Assembly (NCBI GenBank): GCA_002350855.1
Contig: DEFM01000015.1
Coordinates: forward strand, 1-64,000
DNA from: Prevotellaceae bacterium UBA2852
GTDB taxonomy: Bacteria; Bacteroidota; Bacteroidia; Bacteroidales; Bacteroidaceae
Direction of reading: 5' to 3'
DNA: 64,000 nucleotides
The position numbers were made by a program, and so were the translations under genes. Numbering within the stretch: position 1 is the first letter of the stretch; each line of letters opens with the position of its first letter. Below the pieces are notes generated by a model. The model was not told the DNA's origin. It saw nothing but the letters and a program-made list of their open reading frames with translations, and searched no databases. Below are positions 1 through 7,829 of the stretch, piece by piece.

Positions 1-377
1 TCAAAAGCATAGACATTGCCGTCAAGCTTGAAGATGTCCGTTGCCCTTTTGCGCCTGGCCTCACTCACAAGGTAGTAGGCATACTCTTCGAAGATGCGAT
101 AGTCGCGGTTGGTATTGGCCTTGCTTAGATTGCTTCAGGTCACATGCTTGCCAAGTCCGAGATGATAGCACTTCTGATGATGTGCCTCTATGGCGACTAT
201 CAAGTCTCGCATGCTCTCGCGATTACCAAGTTGCCCAAACATCAACGTCAATAGCTGGTTCCAACAGGTGAAGTGCTTCACGTAGCGGTTCCCTTTATAC
301 TTGTCAACGATGTGACGGAACTTGTCAAAGTTCAAGAACTCCACCAATTGCGAGAAGACGTATTTTGATTTGTTCAT
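1..377 (-). pseudogene. IS4-family transposase, N-terminal part, interrupted by a stop codon
   Basis: The reading frame starts at 377 with MNKSKYVFSQLVEFLNF, the typical N-terminal DUF4372 domain of Bacteroidetes IS4-family transposases. After 80 codons it meets TGA (135-137), immediately after GKHVT. The same frame then stays open to the left window edge and continues as transposase sequence (SNLSKANTNRDYRIFEEYAYYL, then ARRKRATDIFKLDGNVYAF). The stop is most simply read as a CGA-to-TGA change, because I recall Arg at this position in intact relatives. The catalytic DDE residues lie beyond the window. The copy is therefore probably inactive, unless the stop is read through or is a sequencing error. 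The 5' part of the element and its end lie between 377 and about 500. Confidence 0.85.
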
Positions 378-379
378 AT

Positions 380-398
380 ACAGTCAGTTTTTGACTGT
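380..398 (-). promoter_or_regulatory. Short perfect hairpin at the start codon of the IS transposase
   Basis: ACAGTCA (380-386) and TGACTGT (392-398) are a perfect 7-bp inverted repeat with a 5-base loop, two bases upstream of the transposase ATG. In the mRNA it would lie directly over the initiation region. In several insertion sequences such hairpins limit translation of read-through transcripts from outside; that role is inferred here. Confidence 0.45.
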
Positions 399-729
399 AA
401 AGATACAAAATCAAATCGGTGCACCCGAAAAATCTCTGCAACTAACTATATTTCAATCATTTCAAAGAGCGCTTGGCGATTTTTAGTGGACAGCAATGAC
501 TTTGGATATTTAATCTAAATCATAACGATATTTTCAAGTACTTAAAAGTAAATTTCTAAATACACAAAAATATTTTTCCAAGTACTTGAAAAATTCTTAA
601 TATTAAAGTGTGTATATCTATGAAGTTTAGATTGTTTATCCTGAAAGAGTTGATTGTATATCCTGAAAGTATAGAGAAAATGTGGCGTATAAGTTACTCA
701 CGTTTATTTGTTACATCATAATATTAACG
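399..729. other. AT-rich spacer with 22-bp-phased direct repeats
   Basis: No gene is supported here. The segment contains the outer end of the insertion sequence and then AT-rich DNA with phased repeats: CAAGTACTT at 535 and 579 (44 bp apart, with a weaker related unit at 557), and a 17-bp unit ending in TATCCTGAAAG at 631-647 and 653-669 (22 bp apart, 16 of 17 identical). Confidence 0.6.
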
Positions 730-764
730 CAAATGGCTCTCTGCTTAGTGCGGGGAGCCATTTG
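730..764 (-). terminator. Hairpin downstream of the glycogen operon
   Basis: CAAATGGCTC (730-739) pairs perfectly with GAGCCATTTG (755-764), and the stem can be extended by two pairs. It lies 19 bases beyond the stop codon of the GH57 gene. No clear T-run follows on the minus strand, so it may be a weak intrinsic terminator or a 3' stabilising hairpin. Confidence 0.6.
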
Positions 765-782
765 TGCTTATAGAAAGATTAA

Positions 783-2288
783 TTATTTCTTCTTTGCTGG
801 TGCTTTCTTAGCTGGAGCTTTCTTTGCAGGTGCTTTTGCAGCTGCTGGTTTAGATTCAGCCTTTGGCGCAGCTTTCTTTGCAGCTGGTTTAGCAGCAGGC
901 TTTGCTTCTGCCTTTGCAGCTGCTGGTTTTGCTTCAGCCTTTGGTGCAGCTTTCTTAGCTGCTGGTTTTGTCTCAGCCTTGGCTTCTACCTTGCGCATGC
1001 GTTCGAGCTGGCGTTGCAGACGACCGATTTCCTTGTCCTTGCGCTCTATTTCCTCTCCCTGGTTCTTAATTGTTGTGAGGAGTGAATTGAGTTCCTCGTT
1101 GTCGATGTCGGCAGGATAGAGGGAGTTGACGCGGTTGATGAAGTCGCCTAGGATGTTCATGTAGTTTGTGAATGCATCGTATGGGTTGTCGTAAATGCCG
1201 CGGTTGAGTCCTACGCTTGCGGGTTTGGTTGTCATGAAGCGGAAGTTGTTGGATGCTTGCAGGTAGTCCCAGTCTTGCTTGATGCGACGGTCGTTGCAGA
1301 TGCGTACACGGTCAGCAACGCTGTAAAGTTTGTTGAAAGCCTCACGCTGCATGGAGTTTCCGAGCCAGCATGATGTGTCACGCTCCTCATCTACCCAACT
1401 GATGTTGTATGGTACTTCGAGTGCTCCTACTGACTTGCCCTTAGTGCAGAGTTCTGTCGGAGTGGAGAAGGTGATTCCTCGTTCACGGGCACATGCTGGC
1501 AGTGCATGGAGAAATTCGAGGATGTTGCTCGACAGTGGCTGGAAGATACCGAGTGCGGAGAGTTCCATGAAGATATTGATGACTTCCTCTTCTTCTGGCA
1601 TCTGTGCAATCCAGTTCATATAGGTGTCTGCAAAGAGTGGATATTCTTCCCATTCAGAGTTGTTGAAGCGCAAGGAGATATCGTCGCTGAGCTTGTAGTC
1701 GCGAAGAAGGAGTTTGAGGTTGGGATTGAGTGCGCAGTTGTAGATGAAGTGTGGTGACTTCCATCCGAGGATGTGCTTTGCTCCTTCTGTGAGCATTCCC
1801 TTGAATCCCATTGCTGCTACCTGTGCTCCGATTTCGTCGCTATAGATGAGTGATGAGTTGCGGAATACCTTTGGTGTCTGTCCGAAGAGTTCCTTGACCT
1901 TGTCTTTCATGCGCAGACATTCTGCACGGAAGGATTCTTCGTTGCCAAGTGCTGAAAGGCCGTGGCTATAAGGCTCGCAGAGGAATTCTACGCAACCGGT
2001 GCTATTGAGTTCCTGCAGCAGGTCGATTACCTGTGGTGCATGTAGTTCAAGTTGTTCGAGTCCTACACCAGAGAGTGAGATTGCAACCTTGAAGTATTTG
2101 TCGTTGGTACGTGCCATGTCGATGAGTGTGTTGAGTGCAGGAACGTAGCTGCGCTCAGCTATATCGGTGATGGAACGCTCGTTTTCATAGTCGTCGTAGT
2201 AGTAGTGGTCGCGACCGATGTCGAAGAAACGATATCTTTTGAGATGAATAATCTGGTGCATCTCAAAGTAAAGGCATATTGTTTTCAT
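783..2288 (-). CDS. GH57 family alpha-amylase with a lysine/alanine/proline-rich tail
   Basis: A 501-residue glycoside hydrolase family 57 protein that would cleave or rearrange alpha-1,4-glucans such as glycogen. GH57 motifs are visible: MHQIIHLKRY near residue 10, LCEPYSHGL near residues 103-111 (Glu105 fits the nucleophile region) and FRNSSLIYSDEIG near 142-154 (Asp151 fits the acid/base region). No signal peptide is present, so it should be cytoplasmic. A coiled segment (about 400-435) leads into a tail of some 66 residues built from repeated KPAAKKAAPKAEA-type units and ending in APAKKAPAKKK. The tail resembles histone H1 and is not part of the catalytic domain. It is the last gene of a three-gene operon, 35 bases after the GT4 gene. 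The exact activity (amylase, branching or transferase) cannot be fixed from sequence. Confidence 0.9.
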   Translation of the reverse strand: MKTICLYFEMHQIIHLKRYRFFDIGRDHYYYDDYENERSITDIAERSYVPALNTLIDMARTNDKYFKVAISLSGVGLEQLELHAPQVIDLLQELNSTGCVEFLCEPYSHGLSALGNEESFRAECLRMKDKVKELFGQTPKVFRNSSLIYSDEIGAQVAAMGFKGMLTEGAKHILGWKSPHFIYNCALNPNLKLLLRDYKLSDDISLRFNNSEWEEYPLFADTYMNWIAQMPEEEEVINIFMELSALGIFQPLSSNILEFLHALPACARERGITFSTPTELCTKGKSVGALEVPYNISWVDEERDTSCWLGNSMQREAFNKLYSVADRVRICNDRRIKQDWDYLQASNNFRFMTTKPASVGLNRGIYDNPYDAFTNYMNILGDFINRVNSLYPADIDNEELNSLLTTIKNQGEEIERKDKEIGRLQRQLERMRKVEAKAETKPAAKKAAPKAEAKPAAAKAEAKPAAKPAAKKAAPKAESKPAAAKAPAKKAPAKKAPAKKK

Positions 2289-2323
2289 ATATATATATTT
2301 ATTATTTATCTCGAATTAGAGAA

Positions 2324-3592
2324 TTATTTATAAAATTTCTCAATTGTCTGGTCGTAGAGGCGGCGAATGCGGATGCCGACTTTTTCCCAGGTGATTTCGT
2401 TGACTTCCTTGAGACCTTCCTCCTGCAGATACTTGAACAGGGACGGGTAGGTGCAGATGGAGTAGATGGCGTCCGCCATAGCATGGATGTCCCAGTAGTC
2501 GGTCTTGATGACATTGGTGAGAATCTCACCGCATCCTGACTGCTTGGAGATGATTGACGGAGTGCCGCACTGCATGGCTTCGAGTGGAGCGATACCGAAT
2601 GGCTCGGAAACAGACGGCATTACGAAAACGTCGCTGTCCTTGTAACATTCATATACTTGTTTGCCGCGCATGAATCCAGGGAAGTGGAAGCGGTCAGCAA
2701 TACCTCGTTCTGCCACCATGTTGATCATGGCGTCGAGCATGTCTCCTGAGCCTGCCATGCAGAAGCGTATGTTGCGAGTGCGTTGCAGTACGAGTGACGC
2801 AGCCTCGACGAAGTATTCCGGTCCTTTCTGCATGGTGATACGACCGAGGAAGGTAACGACTTTCTCCTTGGAATGATCTGGTCGCGGAATGTCCTGCAGT
2901 TCCTGTGAAAGTGGATAAACTGCATTGTGCATTGCGAACACCTTTGCTGGATCTTGGTGATATTCGTTTATTACGGTACGACGTGTGAGTTCTGAAACGC
3001 ACATGATGCAATCCGCATGATCCATACCGTTTTTCTCAATGGAATAAACTGTAGGATTGACTTTACCACGGGAGCGGTCGAAGTCGGTTGCATGTACGTG
3101 TATGCAGAGTGGTTTGCCGCTGACAAGCTTGGCATGTACTCCAGCGGGGTAGGTGAGCCAGTCGTGAGCGTGGATGATGTCGAACTGCTCTGAACGTGCT
3201 ACGACTCCGGCGATGATGCTGAAGTTGTTGATTTCGTCGTGCAGGTTGCCTGGATAGCCGCCTGCAAACTCCATGCATCCCATGTCGTTGACGTTCATGT
3301 AGGAGAAGTCGGCATAAATGTGGTCGCGATAGCGGTAGTAGTCTTCCGGTGTCATGTAGTTGGGTATGCGCGACTTGACGTAGTCGTAGTCATGTCCACG
3401 GTACACGATAGGTACTTGGTTCATTCCGACTATCTTCAGAAATCGTTCTTCCTCGCCGCAGGGCTTTGGCAGACAGAAGATAGTCTCAACATCGTTCTGA
3501 AGGCTTAATCCTTTTGTAATACCATAGGAGGCAACAGCGAGACCGCCATAAATCTTGGGAGGAAATTCCCATCCAAACATAAGAACTCTCAT
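2324..3592 (-). CDS. GT4-type glycogen synthase-like glycosyltransferase
   Basis: A 422-residue GT-B glycosyltransferase that probably elongates glycogen from a nucleotide glucose. The N-terminal WEFPPKIYGGL (residues 8-18) is the glycine-rich donor/acceptor loop of glycogen-synthase-like enzymes. IIHAHDW (139-145) and the GRITMQKG segment (250-257) follow, and EPFGIAPLE (330-338) is the E-x7-E motif of retaining GT4 enzymes. The size fits a single-domain-pair GT4. It lies between the debranching enzyme and the GH57 amylase, an arrangement found widely in Bacteroidetes and annotated there as glycogen metabolism. It starts 19 bases after the debranching gene stop, so co-transcription is likely. 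The alternative is another alpha-glucan GT4; the neighbours make glycogen the best guess. Confidence 0.88.
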   Translation of the reverse strand: MRVLMFGWEFPPKIYGGLAVASYGITKGLSLQNDVETIFCLPKPCGEEERFLKIVGMNQVPIVYRGHDYDYVKSRIPNYMTPEDYYRYRDHIYADFSYMNVNDMGCMEFAGGYPGNLHDEINNFSIIAGVVARSEQFDIIHAHDWLTYPAGVHAKLVSGKPLCIHVHATDFDRSRGKVNPTVYSIEKNGMDHADCIMCVSELTRRTVINEYHQDPAKVFAMHNAVYPLSQELQDIPRPDHSKEKVVTFLGRITMQKGPEYFVEAASLVLQRTRNIRFCMAGSGDMLDAMINMVAERGIADRFHFPGFMRGKQVYECYKDSDVFVMPSVSEPFGIAPLEAMQCGTPSIISKQSGCGEILTNVIKTDYWDIHAMADAIYSICTYPSLFKYLQEEGLKEVNEITWEKVGIRIRRLYDQTIEKFYK

Positions 3593-3611
3593 AATTATCT
3601 ACCTCCTGTAT

Positions 3612-5555
3612 TTATAGGTTATACATTCTATTAAATAATGTGTAGATTCGCAGCACTTCCGACACGTTCATGGCGAAGGAGAGTGCTCCTCTTCCGTGGT
3701 AAGGCGGGTTGCCGTCGAAAAGTTCTGGAAGGGTTCCGATTGCGTGGTAGAACATCTCTTCCTCAAGGCCTACGAAGATGCGGTCCATGAAGGAGAGTGC
3801 TGTCTGACCATAAATGCGCATGCAAGTCTCTAGATAGAATCCTGCCAGCCAAGGCCACACGGTTCCCTGATGATAAGCTGCGTCGCGTTGCATCTGTCCT
3901 CCCTGGTAAATTGGGTTGTAGCCACCGCTCTTTGGAGAGAGACTGCGAATGCCCTTGCGAGTGAGCAGCTCCTTGGTACAGATGTCGAAAATGCGCTTGC
4001 GCTCAGCTTTGGTGAGTGGGGTGTAGTGGAGTGATGCTGCAATTAGCATGTTAGGACGTACACTCCAGGATATGTAGTTGCCGTCGATATAGTCGAGCAG
4101 ATAACCGTGTTCGTTGAGGAATGTCTGCTTGAACGATACGCCTAAAGTCTCAGCCAGTTGCTTGTATTCTCCAGCTTGTGCGCCTTGTCCGGTAAGCTCG
4201 AGCAGTTCGGCATTGAAGAGCAATGCGTCGTACCAAAGGGCGTTGATTTCAACGATATATCCTGAACGTGGCACAACGGGGTGTCCGTTGACGTATGAGT
4301 TCATCCATGTGACGGCTTTCTCTCGTCCGTCGGTGTAAAGCAAGCCGTTGTCGTGAAGTTCAAGGTTAGGATGCTTGCCTGACTTGATGAAGTCGACTAT
4401 TGTCTTGACGAGTTTGCCGTATTTCTTTGCAGACTCCTCGGTGGAGACGAACTTCGCATACTGCTGTGTGCACCATACAGCCCAAAGCAGAATGTCGGGA
4501 TCTTCCATCTCGTAGATTTTAACTGAGATGGGTTTTCCGTTGATGAAGTCTTTTATGGCTTTCTCGGCAGTCTTCATGGCTTTCTCGAAGTAGGCTACTT
4601 CACCGCAGGAGAGAGTAAGACCCGGGAGCGAGATGAATGTGTCGCGTGCTCGTGTCTTGAACCATGGATAACCGGCGATGATGTAGTTCTCTCCGTCTTT
4701 CTCATAGTGGAACTGGTGAGAAGCGTTGATGAGACACTGGTGGAAGCTGTCGCGAGAAGTGTGTACCTCCACTTCATCGTCGAAGAGCTTCTTGGCAGTA
4801 CGCATAGGCAGTTCCTCTACGCCTGCGGAGAATACGATGCTCTCTCCTTTCTTGATGTTGAATTCAAAGTAGCCGGGCACGTAAAGATCTTCCAGATATT
4901 CGTAGCCAAGTTCAAGCTCGCGCTGGTATTCAATTCCCTTGTACCAGTTTGGCTCAAACTTCCACTCACTCTTCTTGCTTACCTGCATATAAAGATCTGG
5001 GTAACCGTCGTACATACGTGTCTTGATACCGTTGTCGCACTGCTCATAGTCTCGACGTGCGATGTTGTTGGCATGTGTCAGTTCGTCCACCTTACGGAAC
5101 GCCAGGAACGGACGCAGACGCAGCGTTGTCACAGAGTGAGCATCGAGCAATGTGTAGCGAATAAGTACGCGGTTAACAAAATGCTGGAACACTTTTTCCT
5201 TTTTGAGAATAACTCCGCCGACACGATAAATGGTTGTCGGCACTTTGTCCCATTCACATTCACGGATGTACTTGTGCCCATTAGGAGAGTAGACGCCTCC
5301 CTGGTAGCGGTGTATTCCCAGATTGAATTCTGCACCATGCTGGATAACGGTTTCATCGAGTGATGACAACAACACATGATTCTCATCATCAATTTCAGGA
5401 ACAGGAACCACCAACAAGCCGTGATATTTACGCGTATTGCAATCAACGATTGATGAACATGAATACGCACCCGAACGGTTAGTGCGCAGAATTTCCTTAG
5501 GCAGGGATTCTTGCAGGTTCACCATTAGGGTTTTGTCGAAACGTAAATAACTCAT
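3612..5555 (-). CDS. Glycogen debranching enzyme (amylo-alpha-1,6-glucosidase, GH133)
   Basis: A 647-residue cytoplasmic protein that should remove alpha-1,6 branches of glycogen. The N-terminal half (about 1-230) is the beta-rich GDE_N domain, beginning LRFDKTLMVNLQESLPKEILRTNRSGAYSCSS. The C-terminal half (about 270-640) is an (alpha/alpha)6 barrel with GYPWFKTRARDTFISLPGL and AAYHQGTVWPWLAGFYLE, both typical of amylo-1,6-glucosidases. It is the first gene of the glycogen operon. A -7 box on the minus strand at 5634-5641 gives an untranslated leader of about 70 bases. A CRP-type palindrome overlaps the region just upstream of that box, so the operon is a candidate for repression or roadblock by the divergent Crp/Fnr protein. 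Confidence 0.92.
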   Translation of the reverse strand: MSYLRFDKTLMVNLQESLPKEILRTNRSGAYSCSSIVDCNTRKYHGLLVVPVPEIDDENHVLLSSLDETVIQHGAEFNLGIHRYQGGVYSPNGHKYIRECEWDKVPTTIYRVGGVILKKEKVFQHFVNRVLIRYTLLDAHSVTTLRLRPFLAFRKVDELTHANNIARRDYEQCDNGIKTRMYDGYPDLYMQVSKKSEWKFEPNWYKGIEYQRELELGYEYLEDLYVPGYFEFNIKKGESIVFSAGVEELPMRTAKKLFDDEVEVHTSRDSFHQCLINASHQFHYEKDGENYIIAGYPWFKTRARDTFISLPGLTLSCGEVAYFEKAMKTAEKAIKDFINGKPISVKIYEMEDPDILLWAVWCTQQYAKFVSTEESAKKYGKLVKTIVDFIKSGKHPNLELHDNGLLYTDGREKAVTWMNSYVNGHPVVPRSGYIVEINALWYDALLFNAELLELTGQGAQAGEYKQLAETLGVSFKQTFLNEHGYLLDYIDGNYISWSVRPNMLIAASLHYTPLTKAERKRIFDICTKELLTRKGIRSLSPKSGGYNPIYQGGQMQRDAAYHQGTVWPWLAGFYLETCMRIYGQTALSFMDRIFVGLEEEMFYHAIGTLPELFDGNPPYHGRGALSFAMNVSEVLRIYTLFNRMYNL

Positions 5556-5633
5556 AGATTATAGGTGTTTTTATAGTTATGTATTTCAAGGATACATTGG
5601 ATGCAAATTTGCGTTGCACCCTTACCGATTTTT

Positions 5634-5641
5634 CAAAGTTA
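5634..5641 (-). promoter_or_regulatory. Promoter -7 box (TAACTTTG) of the glycogen operon
   Basis: Read on the minus strand the bases are TAACTTTG, a perfect match to the Bacteroidetes TAnnTTTG element, 79 bases before the debranching enzyme start codon. The -33 region would fall at about 5660-5666, overlapping the inverted repeat at 5654-5663. Confidence 0.65.
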
Positions 5642-5653
5642 AGGATAATTTTC

Positions 5654-5663
5654 GTTATTTAAC
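5654..5663. promoter_or_regulatory. CRP-type inverted repeat, variant copy
   Basis: GTTA-TT-TAAC, with flanks that give TTCGT-N6-ACAAA. It is the same core as the palindrome at 5733-5750, with one outer base changed in each arm. It lies between the predicted -33 and -7 elements of the glycogen promoter, where a bound regulator would be expected to block RNA polymerase. Confidence 0.5.
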
Positions 5664-5732
5664 AAATTTAATTCCACAAAAAACTACATTTATTTGCGAT
5701 ATCTACTCAAAAACTTCAAAATTTGCACAGAA

Positions 5733-5750
5733 ATATGTTATTTAACATAT
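5733..5750. promoter_or_regulatory. CRP-type palindrome upstream of the Crp/Fnr gene
   Basis: ATATGTTATTTAACATAT: 8-bp arms are perfect around a 2-base centre. Written as TATGT-N6-ACATA it has the 5-6-5 geometry of CRP-family operators (TGTGA-N6-TCACA in E. coli). Its centre (5741.5) is 38.5 bp upstream of the first base of the -7 box at 5780. Confidence 0.65.
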
Positions 5751-5779
5751 AAAATTTGATTTATTAACAGAATAAATGG

Positions 5780-5787
5780 TAATTTTG
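5780..5787 (+). promoter_or_regulatory. Promoter -7 box (TAATTTTG) of the Crp/Fnr gene
   Basis: TAATTTTG matches TAnnTTTG. A -33 TTTG lies at 5755-5758, 21 bases upstream. The start codon at 5804 gives a leader of only about ten bases. Confidence 0.7.
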
Positions 5788-5803
5788 TAAAAAATAAATT
5801 CAT

Positions 5804-6490
5804 ATGAAATCAGAGGAAGTACATAGCAGTCTTTCAAATATAACAGACCTTCTGACAGATGACCAGAAGGAGGAGTTTCTCAAGGAGATGCAGGTGGAGT
5901 GGTATGAACGAAACCGATCCATTTATTCAGAGGGAGACAAACCGGAGTATCTGTTGTGTCTGATCAGTGGTAAAGTAAAAATCTACACTATGGGAGTAGG
6001 TGGAAGAATGCAGATAGTGCATATTCTCAAACCTACTGCATACTTCGGCTATCGAGCTTATTTTGCATCACAGAGATATCTGACCTATGCCTCTGCTTTC
6101 GAAAAATCGCTGATTTGCAAGATTCCATTGAAACTGGTAGAAGAAATGATGCAGACAAATGTCCGTCTTAGTATGTTTTTCATAAAAATGCTTTCAATGG
6201 ATTTGGGAGTGAGCGATTCACGTACGGTTTCGCTTACGCAGAAACATATTCGTGGAAGACTGGCAGACTCTCTTCTCTTCCTCCGCAAGACCTATGGAGT
6301 GGAGGAGGACGGTGCGACTCTTTCTATCAAGGTTTCACGTGAAGACCTTGCGGGTTTGTCGAATATGACGACATCGAACGCCATCAGGACTTTGTCTGGA
6401 TTTGCCTTAGAGAATCTGCTTGAGGTCAGCGGGCGCTCAATAAAAATTATCAATTACGAAGCTCTTCAGAAAATCTCCGACTTTGGTTAA
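5804..6490 (+). CDS. Crp/Fnr family transcription regulator
   Basis: A 228-residue regulator. Residues about 20-130 form a cyclic-nucleotide-binding-type beta-roll (IYSEGDKPEYLLCLISGKVKIY). Residues about 150-218 form a Crp winged helix-turn-helix (SREDLAGLSNMTTSNAIRTL). No cysteine cluster for an Fnr-type iron-sulfur centre is visible, and the ligand is unknown. The gene is alone, divergent from the glycogen operon and convergent with the exopolysaccharide operon. The palindrome at 5733-5750 upstream of its own promoter suggests autoregulation, and identical cores near the glycogen and capsule promoters suggest the target genes. This regulon is inferred. Confidence 0.92.
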   Translation: MKSEEVHSSLSNITDLLTDDQKEEFLKEMQVEWYERNRSIYSEGDKPEYLLCLISGKVKIYTMGVGGRMQIVHILKPTAYFGYRAYFASQRYLTYASAFEKSLICKIPLKLVEEMMQTNVRLSMFFIKMLSMDLGVSDSRTVSLTQKHIRGRLADSLLFLRKTYGVEEDGATLSIKVSREDLAGLSNMTTSNAIRTLSGFALENLLEVSGRSIKIINYEALQKISDFG

Positions 6491-6501
6491 TAAATTACAT
6501 C

Positions 6502-6598
6502 ACTTAAGTTTTGTTAAAAAATCACTTAAGTCTTTTTCTAAAAACACTGTGGTGAAAAAATATTTTGACTGTGGTGAAAATATAAAAACACTGTGGTG
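6502..6598. repeat. Five-unit direct repeat with a 21-22 bp period
   Basis: CACTTAAGT begins at 6502 and 6524, and (C/G)ACTGTGGTG begins at 6545, 6567 and 6589. The spacings are 22, 21, 22 and 22 bp, two helical turns. All units share ACT and a GT or GTG some bases later, followed by an A/T-rich run. The array fills the space between two convergent genes. The last unit forms AAAACAC-TGTG-GTGTTTT, a small hairpin with a following T-rich run that may end transcription on either strand. Confidence 0.6.
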
Positions 6599-6664
6599 TT
6601 TTATTATTTGTTCAACGTGCGTTCATCTAAATTGTTCCTTTAAACATTCTGCTAAGGTTATTGT

Positions 6665-7813
6665 TTACGTTCTTTTGTTCACTACAGACTCAAAGACGTC
6701 GGTGAGTTGCTTTGCTATGGTTTCTGCGCCAAACCGCTTCTGGCAATCCTCCGCAATCAGCTTACGGTCATAGTCCTGGTGGTGGAGGAACATGTGGTGC
6801 AGGGCATTAGCTAATTCTTGTAAATTATTTACAGAAATAAGAATCCCATCCTCTTGACGAATAAAGAATTCTGGTCCACCACATTTTGTTGCAATAACGG
6901 GAACTCCACAAGCTAAGGCTTCAATGCATACTACACTGAAAGTCTCTAATTGAGAAGATAGGATAAAAGCATGACTATGTTGAAGCAAGTCCACAATTTC
7001 TTTCTTGGTTTTTAATCCAAGTAAATATATGTTTCCCTGTAAGTTGCACTCATTGATTAGCTTCTGTAGGTTGCTGTGTTCTGGACCTCCTCCAATAATA
7101 ATGTATTCCCATGAATCTTTGGGAATATTTAATTGTGCAAATGCTTCAATAGCAAGATCCACTCTTTTGCGAACAATGAGTGAGCCTATACTTATGAATG
7201 TAAACTTTGAAGCTTTGCAGGTGTTGGGATTGTAATGAAAGTCTTGTCCGACTATATTGAATACAACATTAGCATTAACGTCGAAATGTTTCTTGAGAGA
7301 TTCCTGAATAGAAGGCGAAACGGTCAATACAGCATCAGCATATTTATATGTATTCTTGCCTAATGTTTTAGCATATTTAGACAATACATCTTTGTTCATC
7401 TCCGACCAGTGTTCTATGGCTATCAGCGGTATATTATAATGACGTTTAAGTGTCAGTGCCATATTACTAATTTGTATATAGTGGCTATATAAAACGTCTG
7501 GTACACCTGATAGTTTTACAGATTTCTTATACACACGGCGTAACTGCCAATGCTCGAAACTTGTTCTGATTTTCCTTCCTAATAATCCTGTTATTTTGCT
7601 TGGAAGGAAGAAGTTGTTGACAGATGTTACACCATTATTGTTTGTGACTGTAATACCTATTTTGCGCCAATACCAACGGAAGCGCGTGTCAACACTGAGC
7701 ATGACAACTTCATGCCCATATTTCGCAAGCGCTTCAGCCTGATCTTTTTCAAAGCATCCCCATTGAGGTTCGCGTTTAGTAGGATATCCTCGTGATATTA
7801 AGAATATACGCAT
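6665..7813 (-). CDS. Glycosyltransferase family 4 (exopolysaccharide assembly)
   Basis: A 382-residue GT-B enzyme starting MRIFLISRGYPTKREPQWGCFEKDQAEAL, a start common in capsule GT4 proteins. The C-terminal domain has FISIGSLIVRKRVDLAIEAF (donor-domain start) and LETFSVVCIEALACGVPV, the E-x7-E retaining GT4 motif. It should transfer one sugar to the undecaprenyl-linked repeat unit at the cytoplasmic membrane face. Donor and linkage cannot be told. It is the last gene of the capsule operon, 16 bases after the WbsX gene, and more AT-rich than the house-keeping genes nearby, as is usual for exchangeable capsule genes. Confidence 0.85.
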   Translation of the reverse strand: MRIFLISRGYPTKREPQWGCFEKDQAEALAKYGHEVVMLSVDTRFRWYWRKIGITVTNNNGVTSVNNFFLPSKITGLLGRKIRTSFEHWQLRRVYKKSVKLSGVPDVLYSHYIQISNMALTLKRHYNIPLIAIEHWSEMNKDVLSKYAKTLGKNTYKYADAVLTVSPSIQESLKKHFDVNANVVFNIVGQDFHYNPNTCKASKFTFISIGSLIVRKRVDLAIEAFAQLNIPKDSWEYIIIGGGPEHSNLQKLINECNLQGNIYLLGLKTKKEIVDLLQHSHAFILSSQLETFSVVCIEALACGVPVIATKCGGPEFFIRQEDGILISVNNLQELANALHHMFLHHQDYDRKLIAEDCQKRFGAETIAKQLTDVFESVVNKRT

Positions 7814-7829
7814 ATTTAGAAACTGATAT

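Noticed and set aside
682..1119. Open frame on the plus strand with repeated FFAGAFFAGAF segments
   Set aside because: It is the antisense reading of the lysine/alanine-rich tail of the GH57 gene; composition explains it.
4707..5363. Open frame of 218 codons on the plus strand
   Set aside because: Lies wholly within the debranching enzyme gene, with no similarity to a known family; a shadow frame.
6502..6598. Possible CRISPR array
   Set aside because: Units are only about 10 bases with no unique spacers of 30 bases, and no cas genes are present.
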